Shown: piece after piece, positions 61,389-64,000 of the stretch
How positions within the stretch are numbered: position 1 is the first letter of the stretch
Layout of the letters: each line of letters begins with the position of its first letter
Assembly (NCBI RefSeq): GCF_008368715.1
Contig: NZ_SMRS01000005.1
Location: 205,636-269,635, forward strand
Direction of reading: 5' to 3'
DNA: 64,000 nucleotides
From: Nitrincola tapanii
GTDB taxonomy: Bacteria; Pseudomonadota; Gammaproteobacteria; Pseudomonadales; Balneatricaceae
Notes under the pieces: model-generated
Seen by the model: only the letters and a program-made list of their open reading frames with translations
Told to the model about the DNA's origin: nothing
The model's database searches: none
Program-made: the position numbers and the translations under genes

Positions 61389-62315
61389 ATGACCCATATC
61401 ATCATCGATCGACATCATGTGACACTTGAGTACGCAACAGACTGCATGATCGTCAGGGTGCCGGATGAAATACCCAGAACCATACCCTTGGGGCGGGTGG
61501 ACCAACTCATCTGTTTGCACAGTGTGCATCTGACCACTCAGTTGATAGGACAGCTGTATAAGCGGGGTATCGACCTGATTGTGCTGAACATGCGCTACGA
61601 AAACAGCAGTTTTGCGCTGTTTTCTGACCAGCAGCGTCAGGTAGAGCGGCGTTGCCGGCAATATCGCTGGCAACAGAACGATTCCGATCGGTTAGAGTTT
61701 GCTCGTGACCTGTGCAGTCATAAATTTAAAGTGATGGCCAAGTTATTGTCGCAGTACCACACCATGCCTGCTTTCAGCGCGTGTAAACGGCTGGAAGAAG
61801 CTCGCCATACACTGGTCAGCTGTCACTCAGATGACCAACTGCGAGGCATAGAGGGCAGCTTGCAACGGATGGCATTTGACATCTGGCGACAACAAATACC
61901 GTCTTCTCTGGGCTTCGTCAGGCGCGAGCGCAGGCCTCCGAAGGACCCTGTGAATGCGGTACTTTCATTGGCGTATACCCTGGTGCATCAGGATGCAGTG
62001 AGGCAGGCCAAACGCTACGGATTGGATCCTCAGCTTGGTTTTTACCACCGCACCGCCTTTGGTCGGCAATCACTGGCGTGTGATCTGATGGAGCCGGTGA
62101 GGCCGCATGTGGAGAGTTGGGTAGTGAAACTCTTCAATGAAAGCATCCTCGACAAACGCTTCTTCACGCAATCAGCGCAGGGTTGTTTTCTGGGTAAAGC
62201 GGGCAGATCCGAATTTTACGCTGCATTTGACGAAGCGGCCCAGCAGTGGCGGCGGAAACTGGCAGCGGGTGCTCACTGGCTTGCCAGACGGATTGATCAT
62301 GCGGGAGCAGGCTAA
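61389..62315 (+). CDS. cas1: Cas1 integrase
   Basis: 308 residues. The N-terminal beta domain starts THIIIDRHHVTLEYATDCM. The metal-binding residues are Glu155 (LRGIEGSLQR), His220 (LGFYHRTAFGRQSLACDLMEP) and Asp232/Glu235. The length matches the common Cas1 without a reverse transcriptase fusion, and no RT gene is visible nearby. An AGGAG ribosome-binding site lies 7 nt before the ATG. It is located between two cas2 genes in an adaptation operon that is immediately upstream of array 3. Confidence 0.95.
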   Translation: MTHIIIDRHHVTLEYATDCMIVRVPDEIPRTIPLGRVDQLICLHSVHLTTQLIGQLYKRGIDLIVLNMRYENSSFALFSDQQRQVERRCRQYRWQQNDSDRLEFARDLCSHKFKVMAKLLSQYHTMPAFSACKRLEEARHTLVSCHSDDQLRGIEGSLQRMAFDIWRQQIPSSLGFVRRERRPPKDPVNAVLSLAYTLVHQDAVRQAKRYGLDPQLGFYHRTAFGRQSLACDLMEPVRPHVESWVVKLFNESILDKRFFTQSAQGCFLGKAGRSEFYAAFDEAAQQWRRKLAAGAHWLARRIDHAGAG

Positions 62316-62686
62316 TGCCAACCCAGCGACAGCACTGGTCATTGATTGCATACGATGTGCGTTCACCCCGGCGGCTTCAGCGCTTACATCGCTTTTTGCG
62401 CACCCAGGCCTATGCGCTGCAGGAATCTGTATTTGCATGGTACGGAACAGAGCAGGCCAAGCTTCAATTACAGGCACGAATGCTGGATTTTATTGATACA
62501 ACAGAAGATGACCTGCGTGGTTACAGAATGCGCGCGGGCACCGAGATACAGCTATGGGGCAAAAGCCCATTTACTGAAGGCGTGTTTGATACAGGCTACC
62601 CACCTCATCAGTGTCATCTGATTGATCCCGAGCTTCGGGAGCCAGATGAAGATCACGGACAGAAGTCGGAAGGGGAGGCAGCCTGA
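62315..62686 (+). CDS. cas2: Cas2, second divergent copy
   Basis: 123 residues starting within the cas1 stop codon (TAATG). The fold start SLIAYDVRSPRRLQRLHRFLRT and SVFAWYGTEQAKLQLQARM are Cas2-like, but the sequence is only distantly related to the other Cas2 and has a polar C-terminal extension (ELREPDEDHGQKSEGEAA). The metal-binding Asp is retained (AYDV). Two different Cas2 genes flanking one cas1 raise the possibility of a hetero-dimeric Cas2 bridge. Confidence 0.85.
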   Translation: MPTQRQHWSLIAYDVRSPRRLQRLHRFLRTQAYALQESVFAWYGTEQAKLQLQARMLDFIDTTEDDLRGYRMRAGTEIQLWGKSPFTEGVFDTGYPPHQCHLIDPELREPDEDHGQKSEGEAA

Positions 62687-62770
62687 GCATCAACCAACCT
62701 TTTTGATCTGCTGTGTAATGGATCTGAAGGAATGGCTTGAAATCGAGCAGATTTAACGGCAATCTGAATC

Positions 62771-62904
62771 TGCTCTCGGACTGGGAGGCAAGCAATGCTC
62801 AAGGTTACATCTGATCGAATATTAGTCAACTTGTTGGTCAAAAAACAATCAGTAAAAAGCAGGTTTTATCTGTTTGATTTGATTGATATAAATTTTCGGT
62901 TGGA
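62771..62904 (+). promoter_or_regulatory. CRISPR leader of array 3
   Basis: 134 nt nearly identical to the other two leaders from TGCTCTCGGACTGGGAGG to GGTTGGA, including the ACAATCAGTAAAAAG core. It lies just after the second cas2 gene. Confidence 0.88.
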
Positions 62905-63343
62905 GTCCGAGAGCTACCCCGACACCGGAGGGGATTAAGACTACTAAGATAGTACGAGACTCGTGAAACTTACCAGTCCGAGAGCTACCCCGACACCGGA
63001 GGGGATTAAGACCGTTTCTGAACATTCTCGGCAAGCTCAGTTAGGTCCGAGAGCTACCCCGACACCGGAGGGGATTAAGACCAAGCGCGCTGCGCGCACT
63101 GAAATACGAATACGCGTCCGAGAGCTACCCCGACACCGGAGGGGATTAAGACCAGATCGCTTCATGATTTGTGGATTGATTGAAGTCCGAGAGCTACCCC
63201 GACACCGGAGGGGATTAAGACAGCTCCCCTTTGAGTGGAATTTAAACGGTCATACGTCCGAGAGCTACCCCGACACCGGAGGGGATTAAGACCTCCATAG
63301 CTGCAACGGGTAAGTTAATTGGATAGCGTCCGAGAGCTACCCC
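62905..63343 (+). CRISPR. CRISPR array 3 (6 repeats plus one truncated, 6 spacers)
   Basis: The repeat is the array 2 form (GACA in the centre) and spacers are 32-35 bp. The seventh copy (63328-63343) is cut after 16 bp (GTCCGAGAGCTACCCC) and then runs into unrelated DNA. This is a second example of a truncated leader-distal end, suggesting a deletion or rearrangement event. Because it is next to cas1-cas2, it is a good candidate for the array that takes up new spacers. Confidence 0.97.
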
Positions 63344-63431
63344 TCGCTCCATTCCCGCAAGCTTGCCAGCCCCCTGCCCCCCTCTTCGTATCCCTAAAAT
63401 CCAATCTGGATTCGGGTTGCGGAGAAAATAG

Positions 63432-63890
63432 GTGCAGAAAGAAATTCTGGTATTGGCCAAGTCATGCAAAACAGGTGGTTACTGCGTTGGTGGTATCGAG
63501 CTGGTATTGGGTGTCGACGGGCGCAACTACCTGAGCAATAAATGGATTCGCCCGGTTACAGTCACGGAAGATGGCCAGCATCAGGGTTGTCTGGGTAAGC
63601 ACCTGTGCACGGGCTTCTCGGTATTCGATATCATCGAGATCAATGCGGTGCAGGCCGAGTACATTCCTGGTCAGCCTGAAAACTGGCTGCTACAGGATAC
63701 ACGCATTCGCAAAGTTGCCAACCTGTCTCAGCTGGATGTTATTAACATGCTGGCTCAGCAGGCAGGCTCAATCTGGTCTGATGACCGCACCGTTCGTGAT
63801 GACCAGGTTTCACCGGCAGCGGTTGCATCAGCAGAGCAGCAACGCTCACTGATGGTGATTCAGCCTGAGAACCTGAATCGACCAGCCTTC
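63432..63890 (+). pseudogene. Dual-OB-type protein interrupted by an IS
   Basis: A GTG at 63432, preceded by GGAG, opens 153 codons that read ILVLAKSCKTGGYCVGGIEL and NKWIRPVTVTEDGQH, the start pattern of DuOB-like (dual OB domain) proteins, which appear in conflict and defence loci. The frame enters the IS3 element at 63891, where the true C-terminus is lost. The family call is a recollection of a pattern and should be verified. The gene follows array 3 by 88 nt and is divided by the insertion. Confidence 0.6.
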
Positions 63891-64000
63891 TGTAGACCGC
63901 TCATTAGTTGTAATTGCCAAGCTTCTCATACTCCAGTGGAGGCATGTCATCAGCATGGCTGTGTTTACGTTTAGAGTTATAAAACATCTCGATGTAATCG
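63891..64000. mobile_element. IS3-family element, one end (partial)
   Basis: From TGTAGACCGCTCATTAG at 63891 to the window end the sequence changes to transposon DNA. TG...CA at the outer end and the IS3 transposase C-terminus just inside fit an IS3-family terminus. Only one end is in the window. The insertion inactivates the upstream dual-OB gene. Confidence 0.75.
63904..64000 (-). CDS. IS3-family transposase OrfB, C-terminal fragment
   Basis: The minus strand reads DYIEMFYNSKRKHSHADD, followed by MPPLEYEKLG and the end of the protein. This is the well-conserved DDE-transposase C-terminus of IS3 elements (YNxxRxH ... P x x Y E). The stop lies at 63904-63906, 13 nt inside the IS end. The rest of the transposase is beyond the window. 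Confidence 0.85.
   Translation of the reverse strand, partial: DYIEMFYNSKRKHSHADDMPPLEYEKLGNYN

Noticed and set aside
61389..62315. Reverse transcriptase fused to or beside cas1
   Set aside because: Cas1 has the normal length and begins at its own beta domain. No YxDD-type frame is present nearby.
62963..63469. Open frames over CRISPR array 3
   Set aside because: As above: they are read-through of repeats and spacers, with no protein similarity.

Overview
The window looks like the chromosome of a Gram-negative gammaproteobacterium. The left 22 kb carries ccmG-ccmH-ccmI, zipA, a long (785-residue) NAD-dependent ligase of the Pseudomonas type, mnmC, divergent ampD/nadC, a DctB/DctD-controlled TRAP-TAXI transporter and eutBC. 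This mix suggests an Oceanospirillales/Pseudomonadales-like, probably aquatic, bacterium. The genus is not determined from the sequence.

At 23093-23137 there is an orphan 45-bp copy of the 3' half of an initiator tRNA-fMet gene on the minus strand. This is the usual scar of a genomic island, and almost everything to its right is accessory DNA. The island begins with an Rpn-type nuclease, a remnant of a second Rpn gene, a second copy of a DEDDh exonuclease whose close paralogue lies just outside the scar, and genes of unknown function. A radical SAM gene follows.

From about 29 to 63.4 kb lies a large type III CRISPR-Cas locus. It has a six-gene interference operon (HD-less Cas10 with an intact GGDD motif, four RAMP-type proteins including Csx10-like and TIGR03986-like members, and a small unknown subunit), cas6, and an adaptation operon csx16-toprim-cas2-cas1-cas2'. 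Three CRISPR arrays share nearly identical leaders and a 37-bp repeat. The signalling output is unusually rich: a Card1/Can2-like CARF nuclease, a Csx1/TM1812-type CARF-HEPN RNase, two Cas_NE0113-family CARF proteins, Csx16, and the stump of a third NE0113-like gene.

Between arrays 1 and 2 lies a module without an obvious named counterpart. It holds an 895-residue protein with a possible RNase H-like (DUF3800-like) core, three dynamin-like GTPases with a small membrane-anchored partner (resembling LeoABC-type loci), a GNAT-like protein, and an LRAT/NlpC-fold protein with a hydrophobic tail. A perfect 10-bp palindrome, ACAAATTTGT, occurs upstream of the cas10 operon, upstream of the NE0113 operon, and twice in the GNAT/LRAT intergenic region. 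It is a candidate shared operator that would tie the membrane module to the CRISPR module. The window ends in a dual-OB-domain gene cut by an IS3-family element.
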